Positions 34,902 through 46,925 of a stretch of 64,000 bases of DNA are shown here, piece by piece. Below the pieces are notes generated by a model. That model was not told where the DNA came from and made no database searches. It worked only from the letters and a program-made list of their open reading frames with translations. A program made the translations under genes and the position numbers. Every line of letters begins with the position of its first letter. Positions within the stretch are counted from its first letter, which is position 1. Where the stretch lies: assembly GCF_016808095.1 (NCBI RefSeq), contig NC_068980.1, positions 18,202,498 through 18,266,497 of the forward strand, read 5' to 3'. Source of the DNA: Vigna angularis. Its lineage: Eukaryota; Streptophyta; Magnoliopsida; Fabales; Fabaceae.

Positions 34902-37900
34902 TTACTGTCTCGTGAAATTATCACTAGCATCAATCATGTCAGCTTGGTTCATGTTGTTGTGCTCAGAATACAGCTCGTGCCAATCTGAGGCCAGCAAGAC
35001 ATCTGGCCAAGTGAGATTCAACAGAGACATGGACATGGATTGATTTTCACTCATAGGGGCCGAAACCTCAACTGACTGCAATTTCACATTGTTGCCTGCA
35101 GAGTTTTCAAGTCATGGAGTTTATTTTTATCAAGATTCATAATCAATTTCCAATGATACAACTTTAGAGGAAATAAATTTTTTTACTTAATTTATTTAAG
35201 ACAAGTCAACAATTTTATGATCCAGAATGTGCATGACACGACATAATGAAGCTTATTTAAGTAAAATAGGTAATCTCACTTTTAAATAAGTTTTGCAGTG
35301 TCAAAGATATATGTGGATGTGTGCAGAAAATAATGAATGCTTTCCAAATATCATCCTTATCATACCACATTAGAAGGTACTAACCACTAAAGGTCTGAAA
35401 AGGTTCCCACCCATCCCATGGCTTTCCGTTGGTGCCAACAACAGGATGCTCATTCAGGATTGAAGTTGCACCAAAGGAAGATACAGGGTCAGCATAATCC
35501 TCCCACTCTGTCTCGTACATATTCAAAGCTGAACTCTCAGCTCCATCAACGGGAGTTGCAATGGATGAATTTGAACTCTCAGGCCAATTATTATTTGAAT
35601 AACCAAGAGTCTTCGCCTGCTGATAAAGAAATTCATTAAGGAAGCAACGAGTGAGTGATGAAGAAGAACCTGAGTCTAGTGCATAAGGTGGTTGAGGAGA
35701 ATGGATGAAAACATCAGTAGAATCATTCAATGGAGGCGGGGGAGAGGTACCCCAGCTACCAAATTCAGTTTCTGGATATTGGAGTGAAGGGAGCTCTGAC
35801 TTCACAGCCTCAGAAGCTAGCTTAGAAGTAGAGTAATTGTCATTCGATATTGAATGGCTGTAACAGATTGAGCCATATGAGGAGGCACCATGATCAAGGG
35901 GAGAATGCAATCCAAATGATTCTGCAATCTTATCAGAAGTATTATCCTTAAAGTGGTCAAATGGATAAAACCCATTACTGTTCAATTCATTGGAACCAAT
36001 AAAAGACACGGATGACTCTTGAAGATGATCATGGTTAGGTAATGTCGATGGCAGGAAATTACAGTATGGAGGAGAACCAAGAACATTTGGCAGAATGCTA
36101 TTAGCAGAAATATCAGGAAGCTGAGGCACAAAAGGTAAGATTCCCTGATTTTCCTTCAGACTGTCATATATTGCATCATGTATCTCGTAATTGTTTTTCT
36201 CCATGAAATCCTGGTGGCCTCCATCTCCATCGCTGATTTCAGCAGTACCTTGGTCATGCTTATTATCTTGAAATGCTTGCAGTACTACTTCCGGAGGATA
36301 AAGTGGCAAGCCAGCCCGTTGACGCCTCTTCATCCGGGTGTTCCAGTAGTTTTTTATTTCGTTATCTGTACGACCAGGCAACTGAAAACAAAAGAAATCA
36401 ATCATTCTAAATCTCCATTGATAGAGAAAATGAATACATCATAATGATAACAGAAAAAGAAATTAAGTGTGCAGTGATTGCAAGCATACTCTTCCATTTG
36501 TAAGGGGTAATTCCAGCTTCTAATTCTGACAAAAATATGTTCTCATTTGTTTTATTGCTCTCCTCTTTTTACTCATTGGCATTAATCTCTCACACATCTT
36601 TTCTGTCACTAACTGATTTCTTTTTCTTTGGGTGGGTGGTGTCGGGTAGAAATACCAGTATTGTAATCTCCCTCTTCCACCCCTGGCAACAGCAGCATTG
36701 TGATCTTAAATAAAGACTCACTGATTACATATCCTTTTTAAAAGAGAGAATGATGGTTCTTTGGACACAATGAAAAGGTGGTGGAAGGAAGAAACTGAAT
36801 TTTGCTGTCAATCTTTTGCGATATGCAAGGAAAAGAATTACACAAGTTGGTTCGCAATAAATGCAATCTCAAAAACTCTGAATGCATTTTAAAATGGATG
36901 TAACTTTCATTTCCCCAGTTTGGCACATTACCATGTGCCATATTTTATCAGACAGGAAACAATCACAAAAAAAAAGAACGTGACATAGGTTACCTTTTTC
37001 ATAACAAGCGTAAGAAGTTTTCCTTTTCGTGCTATTTTCTAACTTTAATGGTCTAAAATTATGATTAAGATAATAAAGTAATATGTTAGTCTATCTTCAT
37101 ATCTAAGAAAGAACTAAAAATGATTTACAGACAGAAAAAAATTCAAATAGATGCTCAGAGACAAGTCTCATCAAGAACACAGTACCATAATACTGGTTAC
37201 ATTCCCAAGATAGACATGATGATGTCAAGAACAATCGAGAAAAAAGTTACAAGGCTCTATACTGTCAAAGATTTGTCACACTTAACTGTTGCAGTATTCA
37301 ATGAAAGTTATGCATAATGTTTTATGTTAAATTCAGAATATTATTAAATGGCAACTAAAGTGTATTATGCCACATTAGACTGTGTATATATTATTGAATG
37401 GCATTGAAATTCATAAATCTAACAAGCTGATTTCATACTGTAAGGGACAAGTTCAATAAAAAAGAAGACATGGTTGTCATATGATGTTCACTGTTTGAAG
37501 ATAGGATGGCGTACGCAACACTGACATCAATGGCAAAAAGAATTCATACATTTAAAATAAATAAAAGTGAAAGAAACAGCAAAATGAAACAAAATTAAAT
37601 ACGTAAGTCAACAAATATTGTGAAGTCTGCTTACATGTGCTGCCATGCGTGCCCATTTGTTTCCCATTTTGGCATGGAGTTCAGCGATCATCTGCTCCTC
37701 TTCTGCAGTAAATGCGCCTTTCTTTAAGTTTGGCCTTAGGTGATTGGCCCATCGCAATCTGCAACTTTTTCCACACCGAGAAAGTCCTGAATACTTCTGA
37801 ACAGCATTCCAATTCCCCTCTCCATGCGTATTGACATAGTCCACCAAAATAACATCTTCAGCAGCTGTCCATGGCCCTTTCTTCAGAACAACACCTCCTC

Positions 37901-37982
37901 CAATACCACCGTCATTCAACCGTGACCCAGTCTGATTCTTACCATGCACAGTGTCATCAATCTCATGTGTCATTTGACCCAT
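34902..37982 (-). CDS. GAMYB: GAMYB-like R2R3-MYB transcription factor
   Basis: A nuclear DNA-binding activator of the MYB33/MYB65/GAMYB clade, which acts downstream of gibberellin in anther/tapetum and seed tissues. Coding exons on the minus strand: 37982-37635, 36381-35385, 35095-34902 (348, 997 and 194 nt; 512 aa). R2 spans about residues 34-84 with Trp at 38, 58 and 78. R3 spans about 87-137 with the first Trp replaced by Phe91, as is usual, and Trp at 110 and 129. The second intron-exon junction falls before LPGRTDNEIKNYW, a classic R2R3 intron position. The clade is shown by KKGPWTAAEDVILVDYV, RRQRAGLPLYPPEV, the miR159-target peptide ELPSLQYPE, WDGWEPFQTFSG and the C-terminal LNLTWPDVLLASDWHELY. 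All introns are GT-AG. The ATG lies 17 nt after an acceptor, so the 5' UTR is spliced. No lesions are seen. Confidence 0.93.
35778..35798 (-). promoter_or_regulatory. miR159/miR319-type target site in the GAMYB mRNA
   Basis: The mRNA-sense strand reads CAGAGCTCCCTTCACTCCAA plus T, coding for ELPSLQ. Against miR159 as I remember it, only the two end positions and one internal position (position 7 from the miRNA 5' end) mismatch, the pattern seen in validated GAMYB targets. Cleavage is expected opposite miRNA positions 10-11. This is the main known post-transcriptional control of the clade. Confidence 0.92.
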
Positions 37983-37999
37983 CTCTTAAATAATAGTCT
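37983..37999 (-). promoter_or_regulatory. Last 5' UTR segment of the GAMYB-like gene with splice acceptor
   Basis: On the minus strand TTGCAG (ending at 38000) precedes 17 nt of untranslated sequence and then the ATG. An upstream non-coding exon, probably near 39.1-39.3 kb, must supply the rest of the leader. Confidence 0.6.
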
Positions 38000-39099
38000 C
38001 TGCAATGAGTTTGTGAATCACGTATTAAAGTACTAGAAAATGAAAAACGGAAAAGCCAAAAAATTAAAAAAAATAAAATTGGAGCTGTCCACTAAATTCC
38101 CTCTCATTCTGTTACTCCCCTCGGATGTTACTTTTGTGTGGTGGACCACATTGTAATATTACACATCATAATATTACACATCAATACACAAGTAGAATGA
38201 TATTCGATGATCGAGACAATAAGGAAGAAAACCAGAAAAGAACTTTATAAGGTGCCTCAGAAACAAACAGAGATGCCATAATCCTTAAACGGTAAGGGAA
38301 ATAATCAAAACTAAAAGCACCATAAAATCCAAGGAGATCCTTTTTATAAAATTGTAGATCACATAGAACAAGTAAAGCATTATGCATATAAGTTTTAACA
38401 ATACAAGTTTCTGCCTAAACACAAAACTATGATGATCTTCTCTAAACCAGGAAAGCAGACTCCAAAATAAAACCAAGTACAATTGTCACAGTTTCAAATC
38501 ATATTCACCATTCTTACCCAAACAGAAAGTAAATACAAAGAGGAACATAAGTCTTTTTCTCTTGGAGATGGAAAAACAAAAAATTTCTCCAACAGACCAT
38601 ACCCACAATACAGAATTCAATATCCCCACAAGCCTGGTGCTGCTTACAGCAATATATAATTATTACAAAAAAAAAAAACATGATTAAAAGAGCAAATTTC
38701 ACTTTCAACACTTCAACAAAACTAACAGCGACTTCACATCTTAACACGTCCAAAATTCTTTCAAAGGAAAGGAACTTATTAGTAAATAAAAGTAGGGATA
38801 ATAATAATAATAATAAATAATCGTAATATTATTAATAATAATACCTAAACAGGACGTGAGAGTACTCAAGCTAAAATCTAAAACCCAAGGATTTTAGTTC
38901 AAATTCCCAATAAACATGAATCTTATTGTTGCTAGCAGAGAAGCTGAACCTGAGTTAAAAACTGAAGGAAAACCGCGTCCCTGAAATTCACAGATGAAAA
39001 ACAAAATAAAGAAATTTAAATAAACAACTAATAATTAGACCCAATAAAGTGAATTCCATGCAACATTTGTACACACAGTATAACGATGAATTGGTTTCG
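38000..39099 (-). other. Probable 5' UTR intron of the GAMYB-like gene
   Basis: No coding frame is supported between the CT-rich leader near 39.1-39.3 kb and the acceptor at 38000. It holds an (ATA)n-type simple repeat at about 38798-38848. Open frames on the minus strand lack domains. Confidence 0.45.
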
Positions 39100-39375
39100 G
39101 AATTTCAATCTATCCAATCATAAAAATAATAAAATTGAATTGAGAATTCAGATTCACAGAGAGAACGAAAAGAGAGAAATGGGAATGGGAGTACAACCGT
39201 GGTTGGAAGAGGATCAGAGCGAAGAGAGAGAAGAACATGAGATCAAAGCCTCAAACATTCGCAGTCTCATGCAGAGAGACAGAAAAATAAAAGGGTTAGA
39301 GAAAACAAAAATGTAGAGAGTGAGAAGAAGTGAAGAAAAAAACATCAAGTGAAGAGAGAAATATATATACTGCTG
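39100..39375 (-). promoter_or_regulatory. Putative promoter and first non-coding exon of the GAMYB-like gene
   Basis: On the minus strand a TATA-like GTATATATAT lies at about 39370-39361. It is followed by a long CT-rich stretch (CTTCACTTCTTCTCACTCTC and similar to about 39130), typical of plant 5' leaders. The donor of this exon and the exact start site could not be fixed. Confidence 0.5.
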
Positions 39376-40075
39376 CAGGGTATGATTTTTTTTTTTCTGG
39401 TTAAAACCTACAAAAATTAGTTTATTCATAAATAAACTTTAATTTATACAAAATTATATCATTTTTTATGTTAAAATGTTTTTATATAAGCTTCTTCCAA
39501 TACACCTTAATTCGCCTTAATTATAATCAAATAATATTGACATGGTTTTTTTAATGTTTTTCAGTGAAGTGATATTGTTAACAGATTTACTAGTTAAGAA
39601 ATAAACAAATTGTATAAATACACTTTTACTTATTTTAATAAAAAAAACATGGAGTTGACTTGAAGATTGTCAACTTTTACTATTTTTTATCAAACATTTT
39701 ATATAATTATGTGCTTTAATGTTTGACTTGGCTATGATATGTTTTTAATTTATTTTATTTATTATGTCATTTAGGTTAACAACATAGAGTCACTTTTGAC
39801 TATATAATAAAGGTTGTTTTGTGTTGACAAGAAAAGTTTTTTCACCATCAAGATATATAAAGTCTAAATATTTCTTCTTATAGAATCTAATTTCACATGA
39901 GTAAAAGAATGTGAGAAGACTAAATTTAAGTTGTGTATGCATCTAATGTTTTTTTTATAGTTTGTCAAAGATTCATATTTGATTGTTCAATCATTATACA
40001 ATTTTTAAACTTTTGCATATACCATGTAATTTTGATAGAAAAATCAAAACATGTTCATTTGTCATCATCAAAATC

Positions 40076-40096
40076 TCACACACACACACACACACA
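40076..40096. repeat. (CA)n microsatellite
   Basis: About ten CA dinucleotides in a row. Confidence 0.9.
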
Positions 40097-42519
40097 TAAA
40101 ATTAATGATAAATAAACTTGTGTCTACTTATATGAATTTTCTTTTATACTTAACAACAATTTTACGATAAATAAAAATTGTAAGATGATTTTAAACACTT
40201 TCTACATGATTATATGATAACCAATATAACAAAATCATTCAACATCAATTACAACGTAAATATGAATTAATGATAAATAATACTTTTTACATCAATTATT
40301 ATACAATTAACTTAGACTTACAAAATATTATAAATTATTTATTGTGTTAATTATTAAATAATTGATATAAATTTTTATTACAAATTACTTCTTTTATAAT
40401 ATTAGTTGAAGTTTCATAATAAATTTCTTACTATTAACCAAAAATATTATGGAAATTGATAGTCTCGTTCAGCAAGATCAATTACTAGTTTAGTGAGTTT
40501 TTTTGTAGAATCTTTATTCAAGAACTAACGACCTAGTTTAATAAGTGGAGCACTAAAACTAAAATATATATTTATTCACCTAGCGATGTAGACTCGTCTG
40601 ACAATATTCATTTTCTAATTATTTGTCAAATTTGAATTTGGTCGTTAGTTAGCAAGAATTTGTTCGTCCAACACGTAGATTTCTCCTGACTCTTTGTCAA
40701 ATTCAAAATTGATTGTTGCTCAACGAGAAAATGACTCGCCTAGTGAGTTTGTATAGTGCATACACATAATTCTACATTTCAAGCAATATCAAACACTCAT
40801 ATAAATCATCTTATGATTCAATCAACACACCAACATACTCAATTCAATCAAATTAACTTAGTATCAAATAGACATACCACTTTCACATATATAATTGAAC
40901 GTTCTGCATCTCATCACTAAGTACTATATACCTATTCCAGCTTTCAAATTTACACATATTATACACACCAAGTTAATCATAGCAAACATGATTCAAAATC
41001 AAACTCAAATCACAACAACATCAATCATTCAAAATGCAATTCACATGATAAGAAATTACAATTAACTTTCCTTGTCTTGTTTAAATTATATTTGCTCTCA
41101 AAGGTGTTCTCTAAAGCTCTATTCACATACGAAGACCTAATTTAATATTAAAGACCCCAGTCATAAACCTAAACACATAATTTAAAGAGCAACAAAGATT
41201 GATCAAGAGCTCTCTTAAGTTACATGCACAACCTAGGTCTCACATGCATCTCATGAAACAAAAATACCTAAAAAAAAATAAAACTTATTTTGTTTAACTC
41301 TTTCATCGAATAATTATATTATAATTTTTTATACTATCTTTGTTGTTCAAGAAGATAAAAATAGTGATCAATATCATGGACAAAACTTAAAGGTATGTTT
41401 TATGAAGCGATAATGATTTTATAATAACGAACTTAAAGTTATTTAAAATATCTTTTATTGTTTAAACTTTTTAATATTAAAATATTAGTGTCATTATTTT
41501 TAAACCATCATTACCTATAAACTCTTCTTTAGGATTTCAAATCTAATGTCTAATTTTAGTCATAATAACTTTTTTGTTCTTATATTTTTAAAAATTTATG
41601 GTTTTATTTAAAAAATTAATTTTAATTATTGTATTTATTATTCAAATTTGATGAATGATATACTCGTGTTTTGTTTTAGATTTAAATATTTTATTTATTC
41701 TCTAAATTTTTGAAAATTTCTAATCCATAATAATAAATTAGGTTTGCTTAATATAAACATTTTAAATCTGTATTTTCAATTATATTAAATATGTGGGAAG
41801 TTTGGGCTATAGCTTAAGTTATCTGCAATTTTTTTTCTAATTCTTTTTGCATTGAAGTATTCGTTTTCTGAGATTTAAAATGAAAATAGAATCCACTAGG
41901 TTTGAAATTTTCTACTGTTTTTTAATATTTTTTTAGTTAAGGTAGTTTTGTTTAAATCTTATATGAGTTTTAATGTCAAAGTATTCGTAATTGGGCTCAC
42001 GACTATAGTAAATATATGGGATCGAAGACTATTGTATCACTAATTAGAGCTTATAAATAAATAAGCAAGCTTTATCTATGATCTCTTATTTCTTTTAATT
42101 ATTAAATTTGAGAGTTTTCTTCTTTTTATCCTATCTCTGTTTTTTCTATTTTTTGTGCATTATTCATTATCATAGTCTTATCATTAATAACGATCATGTT
42201 ACATTTCTATCATTAATTTGAGGTTAAATATTATATCGCTTACATTTATTTATTAATAAAATCCACATTTTAATAATTGATTTATGTCAAAAGAAATTAA
42301 GTTCTTCGACTTAACCCAATTTAATAAGTTATTTATCATAGAAAATTTTATTCAGTATTATATTAATCTATTTTAAATTTATAAAGTGATTATACGTAAC
42401 ATCTCATTTAATATGAATATTAAATAAAGTTTGATAATATATAATAAATAGTTTGAAAGCATATAAAATATTAATACAAAATATTAATACAGTTATCCAA
42501 TTTAATAACTATAAAAATA

Positions 42520-42596
42520 TAATATATATATATATATATATAAATATAATATATATATATATATATATTATATTTATATATATATATATATATACT
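42520..42596. repeat. Compound palindromic (TA)n repeat
   Basis: Several TA runs separated by aatataat-type spacers form an almost self-complementary stretch of about 75 bp. Confidence 0.85.
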
Positions 42597-42766
42597 AAAA
42601 GAAACTATAACAGTTGTTCTAAAAGAGATAAACTTTTATATAACTAATTAGATAAAACTATACAATTATGTGTCATTGTCTTTTACCAAAGGCATATCAA
42701 AACCTAACTCATTAGAAAAGACAAGATAAGTTAATGTACAAAATAAACATCATAAGACAGTTAAAT

Positions 42767-43182
42767 TGTGACATCCGGGCATTGACGAGGGCGGGGAGTG
42801 ACGCCGGTGCAAGAGGCATGATGCAGGGGGCACAGACAAGGAGCGGCTCCTGGCAGCTTCGGGTGGAAGGGGTACATGGACGAATCGAACATACACCGGA
42901 ATGAGAGGGATCAGAGACTGTATAGGCATGGGACTATACAGTTGAAGGATAACTTAAAAGGATTGATTTGGCTACTCATATCACCAAATGCATTTACTTT
43001 TCGGTAGCCTAACTCATAAGAACTCCATGGTTAAGCGTTCTTAACCTGGAGTAATTCTGGGATGGGTGACCTTCTGGGAAGTTTTCCCAGAAAGTGTGCG
43101 AGTGAGGACAAGGCACACTGGAAAGCCTCGTGGTGATCTGTGGGGGCAGTCGATGGTCCCTGTGAGTTGCCGGGATGTTACA
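42767..43182 (+). mobile_element. Cassandra-type solo LTR carrying 5S rRNA-like sequence
   Basis: A 416-bp block starting TGTGACATCCGGG and ending CCGGGATGTTACA, flanked by a perfect 5-bp duplication, taaat, at 42762-42766 and 43183-43187. The block contains AGAACTCCATGGTTAAGCG and GGGATGGGTGACCTTCTGGG, corresponding to the 3' two thirds of plant 5S rRNA. An LTR with an embedded 5S-like sequence is diagnostic of Cassandra, a terminal-repeat retrotransposon in miniature. Only one LTR and no internal region are present, so it is a solo LTR left by recombination. Confidence 0.93.
42972..43085 (+). other. 5S rRNA-like segment with pol III internal promoter boxes
   Basis: The box A-like GGTTAAGCGTTCTT (about 43029-43042) and box C-like GATGGGTGACCTTCTGG (about 43061-43077) are well preserved, while the first third of the 5S-like region is diverged. 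It is part of the Cassandra LTR and not a functional 5S gene. Whether RNA polymerase III still recognises it is open. Confidence 0.8.
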
Positions 43183-43254
43183 TAAATCATATCAATTTCC
43201 AACAAAACATTGATAAAGTGTCAGAATTCATGTAAACACACACAAACAATAAAC

Positions 43255-44176
43255 ATTAGACTCAATTATCTAGATACATGTCTTTGACATAAGATTTTAT
43301 TATAGGTGTGCACTTCTAGTAGCAGTCATAAACATAGGGGTTATTACCCTACTACTCATAAGGTTAATCTCGCTCAAGGAGAATATCTACTCCCTCAACG
43401 AGTAGTACCTAAAAGTACTCTCGCTCAGCGACCAGATAGCTTGTCCAACGAGTCATCACTGGAACCTAGAGGCTTAGAATTTCATGAAAGTCGCCCAGTG
43501 AGACTTGTCTTGCCCTGTTATTGTGAAGTCAGTAAGCTCTTTGACTTTTATTATGTGCAGCAAAATTATTCTCGTCCAACGACTACTAAGTAAGTAGCTC
43601 TCTGACTTTCAACTCATCCAACGAATATATTATCACCTAACGAAAGTCAAGTCAATGAGCTCTCTGACTTTGGCATCGCCTAACGAGTATACTCATTCTC
43701 AACGACAACCAAGTCATTAGACTCAATTATCTAGATACATGTCTTTGACATAAGATTTTATTATAGGTGTGCACTTCTAGTAGCAGTCATAAACATAGGG
43801 GTTATTACCCTACTACTCGTAAGGTTAATCTCGCTCAAGGAGAATATCTACTCCCTCAACGAGTAGTACCTAAAAGTACTCTCGCTCAGCGACCAGATAG
43901 CTTGTCCAACGAGTCATCACTGGAACCTAGAGGCTTAGAATTTCATGAAAGTCGCCCAATGAGACTTGTCTTGCCCTGTTATTGTGAAGTCAGTAAGCTC
44001 TTTGACTTTTATTATGTGCAGCAAAATTATTCTCGTCCAACGACTACTAAGTAAGTAGCTCTCTGACTTTCAACTCATCCAACGAATATATTATCACCTA
44101 ACGAAAGTCAAGTCAATGAGCTCTCTGACTTTGGCATCGCCTAACGAGTATACTCATTCTCAACGACAACCAAGTC
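43255..44176. repeat. Near-perfect 461-bp tandem duplication
   Basis: Copy 1 is 43255-43715 and copy 2 is 43716-44176. The two copies differ at only a few positions; two differences were seen, at about 43359 against 43820 and at about 43499 against 43960. The duplication shares the short phrase 'cattag' at its junctions. The unit is made of degraded LTR-like sequence with 'cgctcagcga', 'tcaacgagta' and 'agctctctgacttt' themes. The two 95-codon open frames are just the two copies of the repeat. Confidence 0.95.
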
Positions 44177-45340
44177 TATAACTCTCTGACTTTGAATTCA
44201 CCTAACGAGTATATGTTAGTCCAATGAGTCTACATAATTATATAGATTTTTATGTCATTCAAGCCTTGACAATTCAATCCAACAACAACCATAAATAGAA
44301 AAACATATCAGCCATCAAATTATACATGACTCAGTCATTCAATTAATCTCAAATGTAATATCAACCACATAGTATACCAAATTTCAACATATCAAGCATA
44401 AGTGACAAACCAAAACCGTACTCAACTCCATGTGTCATATTTCATCAAACAACTCAATTACACAAACCAATTATCACACAAGCATATTATCAACAATTAT
44501 AAGTTATATATCAATTAAATAATGAAATTAGTTTTCCTTATCTAATAAATGAACCAAACACTCAAGGAATCCTATAGACTCCTCCAAATGCACAAGAAAC
44601 CCTATATACTAATATGAACAACACAAACATGATCAAAGCACACCATTAGGACCACTGATCAATAAAGATTCTTATAAAAGACTCAAACACTACATGCGAG
44701 CCAAGGTAGCTGACATGTGCCAAAAGAACATAAAAAGGAGTAGAAAACCAACTTATTTTATTTAAGAAACTTATTGGATATACGTGGAGAACTTGTCTCA
44801 AGGATCACCTTAACGGTCTTCGATTTTCAAACAAATGCGCAGACAATAAAAAACTTAGACAAAAGGAGGAGAGCTCTGAAAGGAAAAAGGTTTTAGAGAG
44901 ATGATGTACTTTTAAATAATAAAACTCGTTAAAAAATTATATTTGTAATTTAAACTTTTATTATTAAAATAATCAAGTCTCATCATTATAAATGCATTAT
45001 CAAATCTAAAATACAATTTCCTAGATTGTTACATTATAATTAATCATTAAATATAAAAGAAGTATTAGTCCATTTGAATACTTTTAATTTGGTTTCTAAA
45101 TTGTTTTCATTTTCAATTTCTTATTAATTTTTATCAATGTTTCTATTAATTGAAAGCCAAACACTCTTCATTTGGTAACTTGTATGTCTAATATGAATTT
45201 GATAAATTATTTATAGATAACCATTTTATAAAAAAAAAGTTTCTTTTTTCTAATCTATTTATAGTTTAAGGTAAATTGAAATATCATTTCAGTGACTTAC
45301 ACCATTTATTTATAACTCCAGAATTAGAAGTAAACATATA
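44177..45340. other. Intergenic, LTR-remnant then AT-rich
   Basis: 44177-44900 continues the LTR-like sequence of the duplicated block with C/A-rich text. 44900-45340 is AT-rich. Nothing coding is visible. Confidence 0.4.
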
Positions 45341-45764
45341 CTACAACAATTTTCATAATTACTAATGAAAATTTAACAATGAAAATAATTTCGTCGATAA
45401 AATCACTATTTCAATGAATTTTATCGAGGTATTTTAGAATTTCAATTACTAATAGAAATATTTGTCGAAAAAATTGTTAGTAACGAAATTTATATTAATA
45501 ACATATCTGTCAGTAAATTATATTTTTTATTAGGCTTAATAGTTTATTTTGTTTCCAGTTTTGGTGAGTTTTGTCAATTAGATCCATTCTTTTAAAAAAG
45601 TGTCAATTGCATCCTTACTTGGTAAAATTTGCCTCAATCAAGTCCATTCCGTTAGATACTCATATACGACGTTAACTTTTTATTCTCTCTCCACTATTTC
45701 ACTGCAACGCAACAGACATTTCTGACACACTTGACACGTAAACTTTTTTATGAATCCAAATGAA

Positions 45765-46327
45765 ACATTCTCAATCTTCTTCCTCTAATTCTTGCCTCTC
45801 CTTCGATCACTACCTCAATGAGCTCTTCCACCTTGAAATTCAAAGACCCATTTCCGAGTTCGACTCCAAACCTCAAATAATTGACCTTGACACCCCTAAC
45901 CCCTCACATCGCTTCATAAGAAACCTCAATTAAATAAGGAACCTTCTCTACAAATCTCTCTCCCAAGAAGACCGAGTGGATCCAATTTGGGTAACAGGAT
46001 CCCAACCCGCCTGTTGTATTGTCGGAGAACCAGCTGGAGAAGAAGCACTACAGAGGAGTCCACCAACGGCCTTAGGGAAAGTTCGCCGCCGAGATTTGCG
46101 ACCCGAACAAGCGCGGGTCGAGAGTGTGGCTTGGAACCTTTGACACCACCAAGGCCTACGATCGTGCTACCTTTAGGCTTTGCGGCTCAAAGGCTATCCT
46201 CAACTTCCCGCTTGAAGCAGGCATAGTGGAGGAGGCTGCCGACGCCGAAGGCGAAAGGAAGCAGCGCCGCGAGGAGGAGGAGGTAGAAGAAGTCAAGCCG
46301 ATTGTGAAGAAGGAGAAAACAACGTAA
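45765..46327 (+). pseudogene. Captured AP2/ERF transcription factor fragment (ERF group IX-like)
   Basis: The N-terminal part reads EFDSKPQIIDLDTP, like the motif upstream of the AP2 domain in ERF5/6/105-type proteins. The AP2/ERF domain lies at about 46044-46225 with [34 protein letters not shown] and [10 protein letters not shown]. It then runs into a Glu/Lys-rich tail and a stop at 46325. It is inactive: a TAG sits where the conserved Trp after RP should be, about five residues before KAYD are missing, and the N-terminal part contains a stop and changes frame. Functional relatives bind GCC-box promoters in stress and defence. This copy is element cargo. Confidence 0.85.
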
Positions 46328-46330
46328 TAG

Positions 46331-46925
46331 GAGGTGAATTATTTTCGGGAGTTTTCGGAAGTGCCAAAGGTGGCGAATTTCCTGTGGTATGTGAAGGAGT
46401 TGGCGAGCCTGTTCTCCGGCGCTGACAAACAACGCGAACACCGGCGTGGTTAAGCTTGGCAATGGGAGGGTGGTGTGTGTGACGGAGACGTAGAAGGGGG
46501 TGATTGTGATTGACCCTAATATGCTGGAAACAGTGGGGAAGTTCGTGTGTAGTGACTCGTTGGGGGTCTGATTCACTGCGTACCCTGTTGTGAGGGATAA
46601 GGAGTTTGTGAAGTTGTTTCCAGATTTGGTGAGAGCAGGGTACCTTGGGGTGAGGATGGAGCCCGATACCAATTGATATTTGGATATCTTAGCCTTAGAT
46701 TGTGGAAAGATCATAATGCATAAGAGTGACTTATGGTTTACTTAACATTGATTAATTAACAGGGTTGGACGGTTCAGAATACCACTGGATGGAAGTCTGG
46801 AGAACTAGACGCAACATTGGACCTAAATGAACATGGGAAAGGCATGGACTTGTGCAACATAAACCCTAATCATCTAGGAAAGAAATAAAGATATGTGTAT
46901 GCTTGTGGAGCACAATGACCTTGTA
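46331..46925 (+). pseudogene. Captured carotenoid cleavage dioxygenase 8 (CCD8) fragment with intron
   Basis: Two exon-like blocks are present, 46331 to about 46675 and 46763 to about 46925. The second follows a good acceptor (taattaacag). The first reads VVKLGNGRVVCVTET, GVIVIDPNMLETVGKF and FPDLVRAGYLGVRMEPDTN. The second reads GWTVQNTTGWKSGE, LDATLDLNEHGKGMDLCNI and LGKKYRYVYACGAQ. These match plant CCD8, the plastid enzyme that converts 9-cis-beta-apo-10'-carotenal to carlactone in strigolactone synthesis. In-frame stops and a frameshift (about 46430) disable it, and the block between the two pieces is shortened. An intron is kept, so capture was from DNA and not from mRNA. Confidence 0.82.

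Larger units (their letters stand above)
39376..42761. other. AT-rich intergenic sequence with eroded LTR piece
   Basis: Mostly AT-rich. 40460-41250 contains 'tagtttagtgagt' and 'ctcaacgag'-type phrases followed by a C/A-rich stretch, the same style as the pieces at 7.1-8.7, 17.7-18.5 and 43.3-44.9 kb. No gene or element boundary is recoverable. Confidence 0.4.

Noticed and set aside
36738..36941. Minus-strand open frame in the first coding intron of the MYB gene
   Set aside because: No similarity to known domains and it lies between well-supported splice sites.
42972..43085. Possible functional 5S rRNA gene
   Set aside because: The first third is diverged and it lies inside a TG...CA unit with a 5-bp target duplication, so it is a Cassandra LTR.
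43306..44054. Two 95-codon open frames with almost identical translations
   Set aside because: They are the two copies of the 461-bp tandem duplication and have no domain.
46187..46714. 175-codon minus-strand open frame
   Set aside because: Antisense to the clear ERF and CCD8 fragments.
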